Assembly (NCBI GenBank): GCA_016648135.1
Contig: JADDOH010001988.1
Location: 1 to 64,000 of the forward strand
DNA length: 64,000 nt
DNA from: Agrypnia vestita
Lineage: Eukaryota > Arthropoda > Insecta > Trichoptera > Phryganeidae
Direction: 5' to 3'
Below are positions 29,896-41,109 of this stretch, in pieces. The notes below the pieces were generated by a model, which had not been told where the DNA came from, ran no database searches, and saw only the letters and a program-made list of their open reading frames with translations. The stretch's first letter is position 1, and every line of letters starts with the position of its first letter. The translations under genes and the position numbers were made by a program.

Positions 29896-30177
29896 ACACT
29901 CTCCCAAATAATAATATGAAAAACAATAAGTACATAATATTAATTATCAACAATAATAAGCAATAAAACAAAAAGAAAATTGAAATAACAAAGTATGAAA
30001 ACAATTTTTAAATCAACACTCTCCCAAACTTCTTAATAGTACTTGAATTCAGATTAAATTCAAATTGAGGGCCGGTCTTTTAAACGAAAGACCAAATTTC
30101 CGTTAGTAAATCGACAATTTACTAACGGATGGCCGTTCGCTTATAAATGTTACCGACGCTCTATTTTACCGTCCGTA

Positions 30178-30999
30178 TACTCGAGCCATCGTAAGATGGC
30201 ATTTTTGACAGATCGTAATAGTGTTGTGACACACTTAAAATCATTAACGAAAAAATTCAGTCGAAAAAAAATTCGTCGCACGGTGTGAGTTGAGAAAGTG
30301 TTTGCACACAAAAAAGATTATAGAAGAATAATAAAATACATTTTTCTTAGATAAAAATATTTACTTGAATGTTTCAATCTGACTCATCCCCATTACTATC
30401 ATTCTCCACTGAACTATCGTCGCTGCTATCATTTCCTAAATTAATTATAATATCATTATCTAAAATATTATCGATTCTAATATCTCTTTCGTAATCTTCC
30501 TTTATTCGTCGCACGGTTCTATTCACTACATTGGCCCAGTCTGTTTGAGTTGTACGTTGACAAGCTTCTTCTAATAATTTTAACATTTTTGATGTCCTAA
30601 ATGGAGGTTCTGTATTATGCCTTGCTGCATATCCATTGATTTGAGCCCATATGTATTCGCAATGGAAAGGCTGTAATCGTATTACTTGGTGCCCATATTC
30701 CGATGCGATTTCATCAATGACGTACCGTGATTTTGCCGGCTTGTTTTGTTTTAATAATTGAAGTAACTCCGCTTTCAACATGTCCATATTTGCATCTGTG
30801 CCATTTTTGAATCATTTCGAATCATTTTGAACCATTTTGAATCATTTCGTTCATTCCATATTTAATGTTGATGGACATCACTACTCTGGCGTTCGCGCAA
30901 TAAAGTATAGCATTTGTCCTCCAATGTTTAGCTGTCATTAATTACGAAACTTCATGTAAGACTAAACGTCAAAAGTGGCATCATAGAGTGGCCGTACTG
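30178..30999 (-). mobile_element. Tc1/IS630-type element, copy 1
   Basis: Flanked by TA (30176-30177, 31000-31001). Imperfect inverted ends: TACTCGAGCCATCGTAAGAT GGCATTTTTGAC and, inwards from the right, CAGTACGGCCACTCTATGAT GCCACTTTTGAC. Holds the transposase tail at 30374..30787. Its ends match 52433..53212 closely while the centres differ. AATCATTTCGAATCATTTTG repeats lie at about 30810-30850. Confidence 0.72.
30374..30787 (-). pseudogene. C-terminal part of an IS630/Tc1-type transposase
   Basis: 137 codons from ATG: KSRYVIDEIASEYGHQVIRL, QPFHCEYIWAQINGYAARHN, LLEEACQRTTQTDWANVVN, ending in an acidic Asp/Ser tail. In this family the region normally reads L.PYHC..NPIELIWAQ.KG, in which the E is the last catalytic residue. 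Here about five residues between HCEY and IWAQ are missing, so the catalytic Glu is gone in frame. The N-terminal two thirds are absent. Annotating the open frame as an intact gene would be wrong. Confidence 0.72.
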
Positions 31000-31082
31000 T
31001 AAGTATCGCAATATCGTACAGCTCTTGTCTATGATTTTAGAGCTGTCAAAGGCGAATTATATCTCTTTTCTATCTAAAATTT

Positions 31083-31449
31083 CTCGCTCGCACCAGATTT
31101 TTGGGATACTTCCCACAACAATACACTGGTAGTACACCTTTAAAACCCCAACAAAGTCTGCAGCAGCTAATAATATTGATCCAGGAGCATAGAATCTCGA
31201 GGCAACAAGCAATTTTGTAGTTGGTGATCATGTCGGCTTCCTACGGGTGCGCCTTTTTACATTGTTACCAATATCTTCTAGAAGCTCTTAAGCAGACCTT
31301 TTCGACAAGCGAAAACGCTAGATAAAATCTACATCATCTAAAATATTAAAATAATCCACTCGTATATTGAACACTCTTTGTCGTCGAGTTTGTTCTTTAT
31401 CCGACGAACTTGAATACAATAATAGCTCGACATCGTTATGTGAAAACAT
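31083..31449 (-). pseudogene. HARBI1-type Harbinger transposase N-terminus, decayed
   Basis: Minus-strand reading from ATG at 31449: LLLYSSSSDKEQTRRQRVFN, VDYFNILDDVDF, stop, RFRLSKRSA, stop, ELLEDIGNNVKRRTRRKP, stop, LLVASRFYAPGSILLAAADF. This is the typical start of Harbinger nucleases. Three in-frame stops and no DDE domain: dead. A second gene of the element was not found. Confidence 0.75.
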
Positions 31450-31747
31450 ATTTCCTTGAAAATGTAGCAACGGTCAGCGCGGTATATATGTACATATTAA
31501 ACAAACAGCATTAAACGCAAATTGACAGCGGACCTAACCTTAAAAAATAATACGTCAATCTGTCACACTTCAATTTCAACTAACGGACGGTAAACTGGTG
31601 GTTCGACTGTCGGTATCGGCCGTCGGTAAAATTTTACTAAAATTTGACTAACGGATTGATATAAGACGAAAAAAGTGACGTTTGTATCAAATTTCAGTTT
31701 ATTTGGTCTGAAATTTAACTAACGGACGTTTATAAGACCGGTCCTGA

Positions 31748-32220
31748 ATATATCAATACCTGTGCGGTTCGTTAGCTCGTTACAGGACTCACTCGCTCTA
31801 CCTTACATACCTAATTTAATAATTTCTTATACTAACTCGATTTCACACAATTAGTAAACGACATTATTTTTTTCCAACTATGAAACGGAGAAACCTCGAA
31901 AGTCTCGCGGGGTAAGGACATTTTCGCAAATAATTTTAAACAAAGCATAACTTCCGATCGAGCATTACAGAGGCCATATTTGTATCGCTCGATTTGCAGG
32001 TCAGAATCAAATTAAAACTTGCCTTGACAACATTGCAAGTTTAAAAATAATACAGGTGTATTGTACTCTCGCCCATGGGGAAATGGGTATTTCGGGACGC
32101 CGTGATGCAATTGGCTTTCTGGTGGGCGGAAGCCTTGCGAAAAAACAGACGTAATGCTGCGGGCGAAATGGTATTTTCCTGGCTAAATATGCAGTTGTGT
32201 TGTCATCCCAATAATAATGG
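31748..32220. other. spacer, nothing recognised
   Basis: A short open frame on the minus strand (32007-32264) overlaps the following LINE tail and has no recognisable domain. Confidence 0.25.
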
Positions 32221-32290
32221 ATGGATTGGATAATTTGTACAGCGCCGTTTTCGCGAGTGCTCACCTCAAGGGCGCTTTACATAGAAAATT
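32221..32290 (-). mobile_element. CR1-like LINE 3' end fragment
   Basis: TTGTACAGCGCCGTTTTCGC and GAGTGCTCACCTCAAGGGCG are the complement of the 3' end of 38480..39145. Only about 60 bp. Confidence 0.5.
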
Positions 32291-32299
32291 ATATATTTT

Positions 32300-33000
32300 T
32301 ATTTTTATTTATTTATTTAATTTATGGTACAAATACAGTTCTTATATATAACATATTAGATTAAACATTTTTTAAATACTTGGTAGTCATGTAGACCTCA
32401 TCAGTGAAGAGAAGCTCTTGAGTCTGATGAGGGAGCCACAGTTCTTATTCCTTGTTATAATATATAGGTACATAGTGTATACAAGTTATTTATTAATACC
32501 GTAAAAAGGTAAATTGATAATGGAAGTATAATCCTTGTGATATTTTTGCTGAGTTTATGTTTTTCTTATAACAACCTCCCCATCCGATAACACCGTATAT
32601 GAGTAGAGAGTGAACAATGGCGTAATAAACATTTTTAATCATTTTTGTACTTAAAATATTTCTTAATCTAACGAATATGTAGATACATTTCCTTATTCTT
32701 TTTACTAGTTCGATGATGTGTCTATTCTACTTGAGGTGTTGATCAATGATCACATCATTTTCGGAGGTGGAGTTATTTATGTACAATTATTGTTAGATAG
32801 TTTACAGTTCGTATTACATTTTTGCTCATGGATTATAATTTTCTTGTTATGTATAGGTATTTTTTGTAGAGAAAATAGTATATATGTAGTTTTTTTGGCG
32901 TTGAGTGTCAGTAGGTTGCTGTCAAACCATGATTTTAGAGTATTGATGTCTTTATTTGCTAATTCGTGAGCTGGTTCCCAAATCTTAAAAAACAACTTAC
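32300..33000 (-). mobile_element. LINE reverse-transcriptase C-terminal fragment, LINE-A relative
   Basis: The minus strand reads ELANKDINTLKSWFDSNLLT, LNAKKTTYILFSLQ, then in shifted frames RHIIELVKRIRKCIYIFVRL, MIKNVYYAIVHSLLIYGVIG and WGGCYKK. The YGVIGWGG block is shared with LINE-A at 50180. It ends in the 3' UTR that is also at 11447..11655. Multiple breaks. Confidence 0.68.
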
Positions 33001-33430
33001 TGCTAAAAAAACTTGTTTACTATTACCTACTTATTCACTAGGTGGCATGCAAGAAAAGGAATTGACGCCTAATACCATGATAGTTGGGAGTGCCTGGAAG
33101 AATTAGGTGTCTTCGCGGAGTGCACACTAGAAGTGGAAAACATTGGTTAATGTTGTAGTGGTCTGATTCTGTAGGTTTTTATAAGATTATCTAAATAAAT
33201 GCGATCACCGAAATTAGTTTTGTGGACGCGATTTACTTCAGCTAACCTATGTATATTAGATGTTGATGCTGAGCGAAGGTTAGGTGTCTGTTATTTGCGG
33301 AGAATGGAATGCAGAAGTACCTAATGTATTGAGGGTCCATGTTGTGAATGGCCTTGAATACTGTAAGGCAAAGCTTATATTCAATCCTCTCTGGACATCT
33401 AAGCCAGTGAACAATTTGAAGATGGTGCGA
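33001..33430 (-). mobile_element. CR1-like LINE C-terminal fragment
   Basis: Complement of the 38480..39000 family. The minus strand has HHLQIVHWLRCPERIEYKLC-like reading, then NMDPQYIRYFCIPFSANNRH, and a 3' UTR with CACTCCGCGAAGACACCTAA and TTCCAGGCACTCCCAACTAT. Frames are broken. Abuts the preceding LINE. Confidence 0.62.
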
Positions 33431-33460
33431 GATGTGTAATAATAATAATTTAATTTCAAT

Positions 33461-33620
33461 AATAATAATTTCGTTGTCTGTCTGTCTGACCGTCTATGCG
33501 TAACTACGTGTAACGTCCGTAACCTTTTCTATACATTTTTTTTTGTATATAAATAAATAAATACTTGTCCTTAGGAACCGACATGTAAAATCACCATCAT
33601 TTTAGAAGGGTTACAGCTAG
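33461..33620 (+). mobile_element. Helitron-like element, short copy
   Basis: Starts AATAATTTCGTTGTCTGTCT and ends GAAGGGTTACAGCTAG followed by T, like 2485 and 40141. The 3' hairpin is degenerate (CATCATTTTAGAAGG). Internally deleted, about 160 bp. Confidence 0.5.
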
Positions 33621-34254
33621 TTTAATGTCATCTATCATGCTATCTTAATAGCTAGTGAAATGAATGTGTTAAGTTGTTGCTACTAAACGTGGACACTAAA
33701 CAGAGGTGAGGTGTATGTAGGTTTTAGAAGATAGATGAGTTCAGACTAGCCAGTGTTTCATCAGGGATGAGTCTGCCGGCAGTGGTTTTCCGGACTGGCG
33801 AGTCCTCTGTTTTGTACGACTTTGTTTTCATTTTCCGCTATGTGTGCATAACATTGTATCATGTCTCATTGTATTGCATGGTTTGCACTCGCACTCGCGC
33901 GAGTTTGAGTGGCGCGGGGAGGATGACCACTTCAGCATGAAAAATGCGGAATTGAGTGGCGAAAGTGCAGGGCCGATACGGGGGCTATTGCTCATAAAAG
34001 GCCGACAGTTCAGAGGCAAGTAAATCCAGTTCGAATAATTTGGTAGTACTTTGTTTGCATTACTTTTTAGAATTCTATCTGTTTTGGGGGGGTTTGGCAA
34101 TTTGTTCGGCGCTAATGAGTGTATGATGTTTGTATTAATTAATGGTGGGTGTTTTCTGGAGAGTTGGTGTTTTCTAATATTTTGTAACGAGGCCAAAAGG
34201 AGTTGCGCACTTCTGTCAAAGTGACAGTTGTTTGAAATTTGTACAAACTACCGA
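33621..34254. other. unassigned region
   Basis: Minus-strand open frame 33828-34196 (122 codons) has no recognised domain. No repeat partner was seen. Could contain single-copy sequence. Confidence 0.25.
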
Positions 34255-34722
34255 TCTGAAATCATCTCTGACTTTCGAGAGACATCTCCAAAAGTCTGGA
34301 AAACGCGAGGAACTTCTCGATATTTCGATAACAGCATTGGCCAGTATAAACACGACACGCAAGAGTAACCGGGAGTTTATTTTCCGTACGCGTTGACAGG
34401 CGATAACAGAAGCGAAGGTAGCCGCGGGCGGCGGTCAGTCCGGCCAAGCGAGCGGTAGCGGCGAGAAGCCAGTGTCGCGAAGCGAGCGGAGATTCGACGG
34501 CGATTCTAGAAAGTCCTTACGTAGCGAAATAAAGCGAAGCGAAATGAATAAGCGCGGAAATTGAAGGAATATTCTAGTGAACAGTGAATAAAGTGTCAAA
34601 GCGAATATAAAGTGTATATTTACGAGTGATAAATGCGCAACAGTTGAATTTAAGAAAAAGCGTTACATTTAATTAAGTAATCGGTATTCAATAAATCCGT
34701 TATTAATTCCCAGCGTTTTCGT
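34255..34722 (-). repeat. relative of the TATA-containing repeat, inverted
   Basis: Read on the minus strand: CACTAGAATATTCCTTCAAT near 34590, GCTTTATTTCGCTACGTAAG, and GTGTTTATACTGGCCAATGC with TGTTATCGAAATATCGAGAA near 34310, the same order of blocks as at 1607 and 18535. Read on the plus strand, the right side has AATAAA (34690) and a CACGACACGTGACA end (34739-34752), so an LTR in plus orientation is an alternative. Confidence 0.4.
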
Positions 34723-35000
34723 TCATTCCTCCTGCAGCCACGACACGTGACAATATTGAGCCAGGTGTTCTGTATTTAGACTGTTGGGCCTTTTGTATAT
34801 TTCGATTGCCTCTCTATAGATCCTCGCCGTATCGTTATCTAAACTTGCGACCGAAGATTCTCCATCAAAATTGATCCTACGACCTTTTGTCATGGCATGC
34901 TGTGCTAGAGATGACGTGAACTTTTTGCTTTTTACGTCCACAGCGTGTTCGGCTATTCTGGCGGATATCTTCCGGTTGGTTCGTCCGACCGCCCTCACAC
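34723..35000 (-). pseudogene. Penelope-like GIY-YIG endonuclease fragment (family 1)
   Basis: The minus strand reads GRTNRKISARIAEHAVDVKS, SLAQHAMTKGRRINFDGESS and TARIYREAIEIYKRPNSLNT. The G.T.R....R..EH block and the REAIEI.K....LN end are typical of the GIY-YIG domain at the C-terminus of Penelope-like elements. The GIY...YIG start would lie upstream (35000-35200), where the frame is unclear. Incomplete and probably dead. Confidence 0.6.
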
Positions 35001-35917
35001 GCCCGGCCCTGAGTGTGTGGTGGGTCCCTCTTCGCCGATCGATTGACGTGGTCCGCGTCGAGCTCCCGATCGGTCGATGCGGGCGGCTTCCTACCGTAGT
35101 GCCTGCGGTGGAGCCAGACCTTCTTAGACTCTAGTCCCTCGAGCGTCCCGAACGGATCAATCGCGCTCGAGGGATATCGCCCAGCGAGAAGCCCGCGGCG
35201 GCAAAACCGTTCTCTCACCGACCGGCGCCCGCGATACCACGCTCAAACTCGCGCTCCGTACAACGCATTCTCCAACATGTAAAGTTTTGTGACTTCAATA
35301 AATCATCGAGTTAATTGTGAGAACTTCTTTCTGTTCATCCTGAATCACATCCCCCTCAGCCTTGTCATGCACCTTCACGCATATTTCACTCACACACCTT
35401 CAGCGTTCACTCGACATGCATAAGACTGATTGCGCATTTTGGCAGAGGTGCAGTCACGCTGGTTCCTTCGCGAATACACGCACATTACATCAAATCATAT
35501 CCGCCACACTGGTGACACCGATCTGATGTATAATATAATCATCTGCTGAATGCCTTTCGCTGCTACATGATTATGAAGGAGAAAGGATTGGACCCGGCCA
35601 GTAGATCAATGGCTATGGCCCCTGTACGCAGAGAGCGAAACGATTTTGTGATTCGGCCGTAGGCGTAATTGCAAAAAAATATTTGTATCACCATTCAGAA
35701 GCGGATCGGTGTTTTTCCACGAGCTCGCTTCTCGTGCCAAGAAATCAATCACTCGATCTAATGTAAACACAGGGCAGACCGGATTATTTAAAAATCTGTT
35801 CATTAGATCGTTTCCGGATGTTTACAGGGTCGTCCGGGTTTAAAAATCTAACAACACGTTGCTTCGTCATGACCGCCGCGAAGCCGCCGACCGACCCGGC
35901 ATTGTTCTCTGGTTAGA
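35001..35917. other. GC-rich then mixed, probably PLE-related in part
   Basis: 35000-35260 is GC-rich with a minus-strand open frame continuous in composition with the GIY-YIG fragment; it may be more of the same PLE. 35330-35917 has no recognised feature. Confidence 0.3.
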
Positions 35918-36425
35918 CATAATAACAGAATGTTATTATGTTTCGAGACGTACCCATCTCTTCGTCTTAATAACAACAATTTTTCCGAATTTTCCAACCA
36001 CCTCATGGAAAATAATCATTAATTTGACCCAAAAATAGGGGTGAAAGTATTAAATACTGATAATAAAGGTTTAAAATTTAATAATTTAAAAAAATTTTAC
36101 ATTAGGGAGGCGGTGAATAATAGAGTACCTCTCATTAATAACCAAATTAATTTTCCGTATAGCCCTTTGTTTAATTTAACGTTCACAAAAGATGTGGTAA
36201 CGCCCACTTTAGACCCCGCCCCCTCTCACTCTCTCTCGTTAGATTCCTGAATTGTTCAGTAGGCTATAATCAGTGCATGCTTGTCTCTGACAAGATTAAC
36301 ACGCATGTTATCAATATTGGTGATAGTTTAACAATACTACGGTTGGGGTCTATAGTGTTGTGAATATAGTAATGTAGTGTTGGTCCTGACGAAGAGACGG
36401 GTACGTCTCGAATCCGGTAGACCGT
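35918..36425 (+). mobile_element. short PLE unit with inverted hammerhead-like ends (family 2)
   Basis: Left end: CATAATAACA-GAA-TGTTATTATG hairpin (35918-35940), then the complement of GACGAAGAGATGGGTACGTC TCGAAA (35941-35966). The right end carries the same motif in plus orientation, CTGACGAAGAGACGGGTACG TCTCGAAT (36386-36413). Each has a CUGACGA box, a self-complementary GAGACG..CGUCUC helix and GAA. Between them is PLE coding sequence. The unit is about 0.5 kb. Confidence 0.65.
35968..36250 (+). pseudogene. PLE GIY-YIG C-terminal part
   Basis: NNNFSEFSNHLMENNH, an in-frame stop at 36030, then FDPKIGVKVLNTDNKGLKFN, NLKKFYIREAVNN, LINNQINFPYSPLFNLTF and a stop at 36248-36250. The same layout (FSEFANHI.E.NHSFD...LN.LE...I..A.NN) occurs at 53555..53866. 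One stop breaks the reading. Confidence 0.7.
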
Positions 36426-36479
36426 TAATCTGGTAGGGGTTTTTACTAAGTTCACTAACATTCTGTTAAATGACAGAGT

Positions 36480-37075
36480 CTTCAATAGCAGAGACATTTA
36501 CCAGCAAACAAAGATATCGGTCTACAAAGCTACTGTGCTTCCCTTACTTCTGTATGGAATGGAGGCTTGGGTACCCTGCAGAAGACACGTTAGGAGTCTG
36601 GACATGTTCCACCAACGTCCTTCGCCGCGTTCTACAGATCCACTAGAACGACCATATATCCAACATTACAGTTTTGCGGCGCTCTAAATGTCGGCCAATT
36701 GAAGACATGATCGCGGAAGCGAGAATGAGATGGAAAGGGACATGCGTTACGCATGGGCGACCACAGACTTCTTGTATGGGGAGATGGGGGGCAGGCGAAA
36801 GGCCGGAGGACAGAAGAAGAGGAGAAAAGACTGTCTCCGAGAATCACTAAGCCTGTGTGAAGCACCCGAGAACTGGGAGCAGCTGGCACAAGATCGTGTG
36901 AGCTGGAGGAGGGTTTGCTCTCGGGCTGACGACTAAAAAATGAGCAGCGAGCCGCAACAATGCGTCAACGGGACCGACTAATGCAACCTGACCGCTTCCT
37001 TTGTGAAGTATGCGGGAGAGAGTGCGCTTCTCGAATAGGGCTATTTTCCCATGAGAGGCGCAGCAACAACAACTA
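36480..37075 (+). mobile_element. LINE-D remnant with C-terminal zinc-finger motif
   Basis: Fragments in several frames: VYKATVLPLLLYGMEAWVPC, RPIEDMIAEARMRWKGHALR, GQKKRRKDCLRESLSLCEAP and, near 37000-37070, FLCEVCGRECASRIGLFSHE, a C2H2-like finger found at the C-terminus of some non-LTR retrotransposons. Frameshifts make it non-functional. Confidence 0.65.
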
Positions 37076-37224
37076 AGTCAGCATGGCGAGGGGATCCTCG
37101 ATCACGAGGCCTGGCTACAACATTGTTCTCTTCTCCTTGTCGTCCTGCAGCTGTCAATGCTGTGGTCGGTGTGTCACATTTTGGACTAAGACCCAGCGAT
37201 CACCAGAGTTATCTTATAGTATCA

Positions 37225-38170
37225 AACCTGAAATATTTTCTCTTGATCTATACATTACATCAGTACTGAATAAATGTAAAATAAGATTATTTGCAGACGG
37301 CGCTTTAATATACATAGAGGATAGTGACCTGGAAACAGCGATCTACAACATAAATAAAGAACTGGAGGAAATATCAAAATGGCTCCAATTCAACAAACTT
37401 AAATTAAATGTTTCAAAAACAAAATGTATGTTAATTGGGAGCAAAAAAATGACAACCAAATATAATGTGAAACTAGAAAATGAGATATTAGAAAACGTAG
37501 ACAGTATAAATATATATACCTAGGTGTAATTATAGATTCAAAACTAATGTTGTGAAGAAAATCGCCAAAAAAGTATCCTTACATCGAAGAATAACATGAT
37601 ATATAAATAAAAATAAAGGTTTGTTAATATACAATACAATGATTCTCCCGCACATAGATTATTGTTCCAGTATATTATTTATAAGCAACGAAAGAATGCT
37701 AAAGAAACTACAAATAGTACAAAACAGAGCGATGCGCATAATACTGAAGTGTAACAGGAGAACTAAAATAACAAAAATGTTGAGTGACCTAGGACTATAA
37801 ACCGTAAATCAAAGAATAATGTAATGGTGCAAATAATTAAACACGGTTACTTTGATGACAGGATGAAGCTGAATTAGGATTTTCATTCTTACAATACGAG
37901 AGGAAGCGACAACATAAGTCTACCAAAGAAAAACACCTCACAAAATTGTATGATGTATAAAGGTATACAAATCTTCGATAGCCAGCCAAAGGAAATTCAA
38001 AACACGGAGAATATAAGGAGGTTTAAACTGGAGTCCAAAAATTTTATTGTAAAAACTTTTAAATGATTAGATGGAATGCAGTGTAAACCTCCTTATATGT
38101 CTAGAAATCATATACCAGCCCACACAACATTATGTGTGGAACTAAATAATGAAGATAAATAAATAAAAAA
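37225..38170 (+). mobile_element. LINE-E reverse-transcriptase remnant, catalytic box mutated
   Basis: KCKIRLFADGALIYIEDSDL aligns with the RT catalytic block F/YADD, with the second Asp changed to Gly. ISKWLQFNKLKLNVSKTKCM, MILPHIDYCSSILFISNERM and MLKKLQIVQNRAMRIILKCN follow, with stops at 37521 and 37798 and further frameshifts. It ends near AATGAAGATAAATAAATAAA. Dead copy. Confidence 0.72.
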
Positions 38171-38479
38171 TAGTGGATAAGAAGGTTTGGATATTATTGT
38201 TGGGGAGTAGATAAAGTTTTCAACAAATCGATAAACAAAATTCATTCCACAATCTTTAAATTAATTTTGTTTATTGTGGGTAACGCGCCATTTCCTATTC
38301 CGTGGATAATTCGCCGCTGCCGACGGCATTCTGTTTTATAATTACGTCATTTATTGGCACATTTCATACTTTGGATTTCTTTTTTTAAAATAATATTTAA
38401 GGTGTTTTTATTTTAAAAAACTAACTTTTAATTAGCGAGTAAAGCCTCAAAATACGGTAATAAATAGAATATACTTTTT

Positions 38480-39145
38480 AAAATCATCATTACCGGCGTT
38501 TCAAAGTTTGCGCATATCGCACACCATCTTCAAAACCTTCACTGGCTCAGATATCCGGAGAGGATTGAATATAAGCTTTGTCTTATAATATTCAAGGGTA
38601 TTCACAACATGGCCCCTCAATACATAACCGACTTCTGCATTCCATTTTCCGCAAGTAACAGACAACTAACATTCCGCTCAGAAACAAGATCTAACACAAA
38701 TAGGTTAAGTGAAGTAAATCGCTTCCACAAAACTAATATCGGTGATCGTGCTTTCGCGGTGGCTGGACCAAAGTTATGGAACAAAACACCTAATAAACTG
38801 AGACAGACAGACAGCTTACCACAGTTCAAAAAACAACTAAAGACGCATTTTTTAGACAATCCTATAAAAACCTACACAATTTGACTACTACAACACTAGC
38901 TAATGTTTTCCACACTAGTGTGCACTCCCCGAAAACACCTAATTCTTTCAGGCACTCCCAACTATTATAGTATTAAACGTTAATTCCATTTCTTGCAAGC
39001 CACCTAGTGAATAAGTAATATAAAATAAGTTTTTTTAGCAGTAAGTTGTTTTGTAAGATAATTTTCTGTGTTAAGCGCCCTTGAGGTGAGTATTCGCGAA
39101 AACGGAGCTATATAAATTATCCAAATATTATTATTATTATTATTA
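38480..39145 (+). mobile_element. CR1-like LINE 3' end, best copy
   Basis: Open frame 38609-38884: MAPQYITDFCIPFSASNRQL, RFHKTNIGDRAFAVAGPKLW, FKKQLKTHFLDNP. Upstream, in a shifted frame, HHLQNLHWLRYPERIEYKLC. The 3' UTR ends CTTGAGGTGAGTATTCGCGA and an (ATT)n tail (39124-39145). Reference copy for the fragments at 1073, 8430, 19655, 32221 and 33001. Confidence 0.75.
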
Positions 39146-39844
39146 TCTCTTTATATAAATAACAAGCGTTTTAAAATCAACAAAAAACGTAAAAATTTCT
39201 TGCAAATTTAAAACATTATAACTTTGTTAATAATGAACATTTCTGAATTATCTAAGTACGGATCCCAGATAATGAAGTAAACTTTATACGTATAAAAAAA
39301 CATATTATGCGTACATATAAATATTCATTAAAACTTTGTTCCGCCTAGCACACTAAAAACGATTTTTTTGTCCGCGGCCGGTCGATTAATGCTTATATTT
39401 TCTTAAATAATGTTCAGTTTATTACTTTTATATAAAAACAAAGGTTCTATCTAAGTTATTGCCCTAAAAAAATGCAGTCTACAATATACATTCTGATATA
39501 AATGAATAATAAAAACACACATTTTCGTAAAAAAAAAAAAACGTCGAAATATGCATTTGCAGTGAATGTCCAGCCTTAAGGAATCGTTTGTGAAAAACGC
39601 ATCGCTCGACCATTTTTTTCGTCGACTTTAGTTGTAAAATAGGTCACCACGAAAAGCCCTTTTATTTTAACGGCATAATGTATATGCCTGTGTCCACCCT
39701 GAAAGTCTATTCTAAATATTGGTGAAAAAAATTTTGAAATCAGACGAGTAGCTTCCTACATCCAAACTTTACCTCTTTATATACCAATTAGTATGGATAA
39801 ATTTTATCAATATTTTTAGTGTGATCAAATTTGTCAATTGTCAG
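39146..39844. other. AT-rich spacer, nothing recognised
   Basis: Includes an oligo-A tract near 39530. No repeat partner or coding sequence found. Confidence 0.3.
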
Positions 39845-40075
39845 TTACTGGATATCGTCCACAGGGGGGTCATCGACAATTGAAATTAACTTACAAAATT
39901 GATAATGTCTGGATATTCTCACGATAGAATTGATGAACGCCGCGTAGAGCGATCATTTAAGCCAGTTCATACAGGTTGTGAGCCCTAGGCCATCGTATAA
40001 GAGACTTCCATACACGTTTCTCATATAAACAGCTTCGTTCCTGTGAGACTTCTATAATTTATCTGTGGACAAATC
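39845..40075 (+). repeat. family T MITE, partial copy
   Basis: ATTTAAGCCAGTTCATACAG, GTTGTGAGCCCTA and TCCTGTGAGACTTCTATAAT match the right-hand part of the 9361 and 63500 copies. The left end is unclear. Confidence 0.42.
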
Positions 40076-40140
40076 CGGTAATTGTGCTCTCAGAACATAC
40101 ATAAAAAAATATTGTCAAGTGGATTTGTGTTATTTCAAGC

Positions 40141-40707
40141 ATAATAATTTCGATGTCTGTCCGTCCGTAACTTAGTGTAACGACCGTAATTTCATTCGAA
40201 TTCACGGCAAAACAAATTAAACGGCCGGTGATGGGGGGCCAGCAATGTTGCTACGGCCGCTTCTCCGTGGACCGCCAAAAAAGATACTATTTATTTTATT
40301 TTGGGGAAAATTAACAGCAAATCAACATCTTAACAAATATAAAATAATGGTTTTTAAAATTGTGCCAATTACAAATTTTCCACTGAATTAGTAGTAATTT
40401 ACTTTTACTTACTTTAACAGCGAGTGAAGGGGAATGTGGGACGGGAGTAGAAGGGAAGATATAATGTACGAATTAGTTTGGGTGCGGTTGTGTAGATATT
40501 GTTTGTTATATGTTTCTTATCGTTGAGTTGAAAATGTCAATGTGGTGATAGTTTGCGTTAAATGAATTTGTGGATCTGTACATAAAGGAGTTTTGTTTTG
40601 AGTTGGTCTTACAAAAGGGGAGATGAAAAGTAAGTTGTATAAATATACCCGAGGGATTAGCAAAGACGCGAACCAATGTTACGTCATTTTTGACGGGTTA
40701 CAGCTAA
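40141..40707 (+). mobile_element. Helitron-like element 2
   Basis: ATAATAATTTCGATGTCTGT...CCGTCCGTAACTTAGTG at the start. At the end, a hairpin CGTCA-TTTT-TGACG (40682-40695), then GGTTACAG, then CTAA (40704-40707) followed by T, matching the Helitron CTRR rule. Same family as 2485 and 33461 with different interior. No Rep/helicase. Confidence 0.6.
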
Positions 40708-40734
40708 TTTGATTATAAATTCGTTAAAAATTGA

Positions 40735-40990
40735 CATTATTTTTTTTATCTTTAAAATATTATAAAAATTTCTACTTCACTCCCGTGAAATTCAAATTGT
40801 CCACACTTTATTTGATAGTGCGATCTACGCGCAGCTTAACTTAAAAAATATTTATTATTAAAAAACGTAGATGCACTGCAGAAACATAAAATTAAAAAAA
40901 TGACGCATATACGACCGTATTCTGAAAATAGCAATATTGGGATCTTAAGACTGTTATCTCAACACTTAACAGACGAGAATAAAAATAAAA
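40735..40990 (+). repeat. 250-bp dispersed repeat, copy 2
   Basis: See 28290: about 95% alike by eye up to AGACGAGAATAAAAATAAAA AAG. There the 28.5-kb copy switches into an ACTCCC element, suggesting that element inserted at that point. Confidence 0.6.
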
Positions 40991-41109
40991 AAGAAACGAG
41001 ATGTAGGTGTAGATATTCAAATAAAGAGATTTGCATATTTTCACATATCTCTCAAATTAAACACCATTATTTGCAGTGTCCGATTTCTGCAATGCCTTTA
41101 GAAAAGTGA

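Larger units (their letters stand above)
30069..31744 (-). mobile_element. PIF/Harbinger element 3, carrying a Tc1/IS630-type element
   Basis: Ends GGGCCGGTCTTTTAAACG and complement GGACCGGTCTTATAAACG, with a 3-bp TGA on both sides (30066-30068, 31745-31747). Sub-terminal (C)TAACGGA blocks repeat in both ends, and CCGTTAGTAAAT-CGACA-ATTTACTAACGG at 30100-30128 is a perfect 12-bp stem. Encodes a decayed Harbinger transposase start (31083..31449). A Tc1/IS630-type element is inserted at 30178..30999. Confidence 0.7.

Noticed and set aside
34213..34752. Solo LTR in plus orientation with CACGTGACA end
   Set aside because: AATAAA and a CA end are present, but no primer-binding site, partner LTR or target duplication could be seen; left as an alternative in the feature entry.
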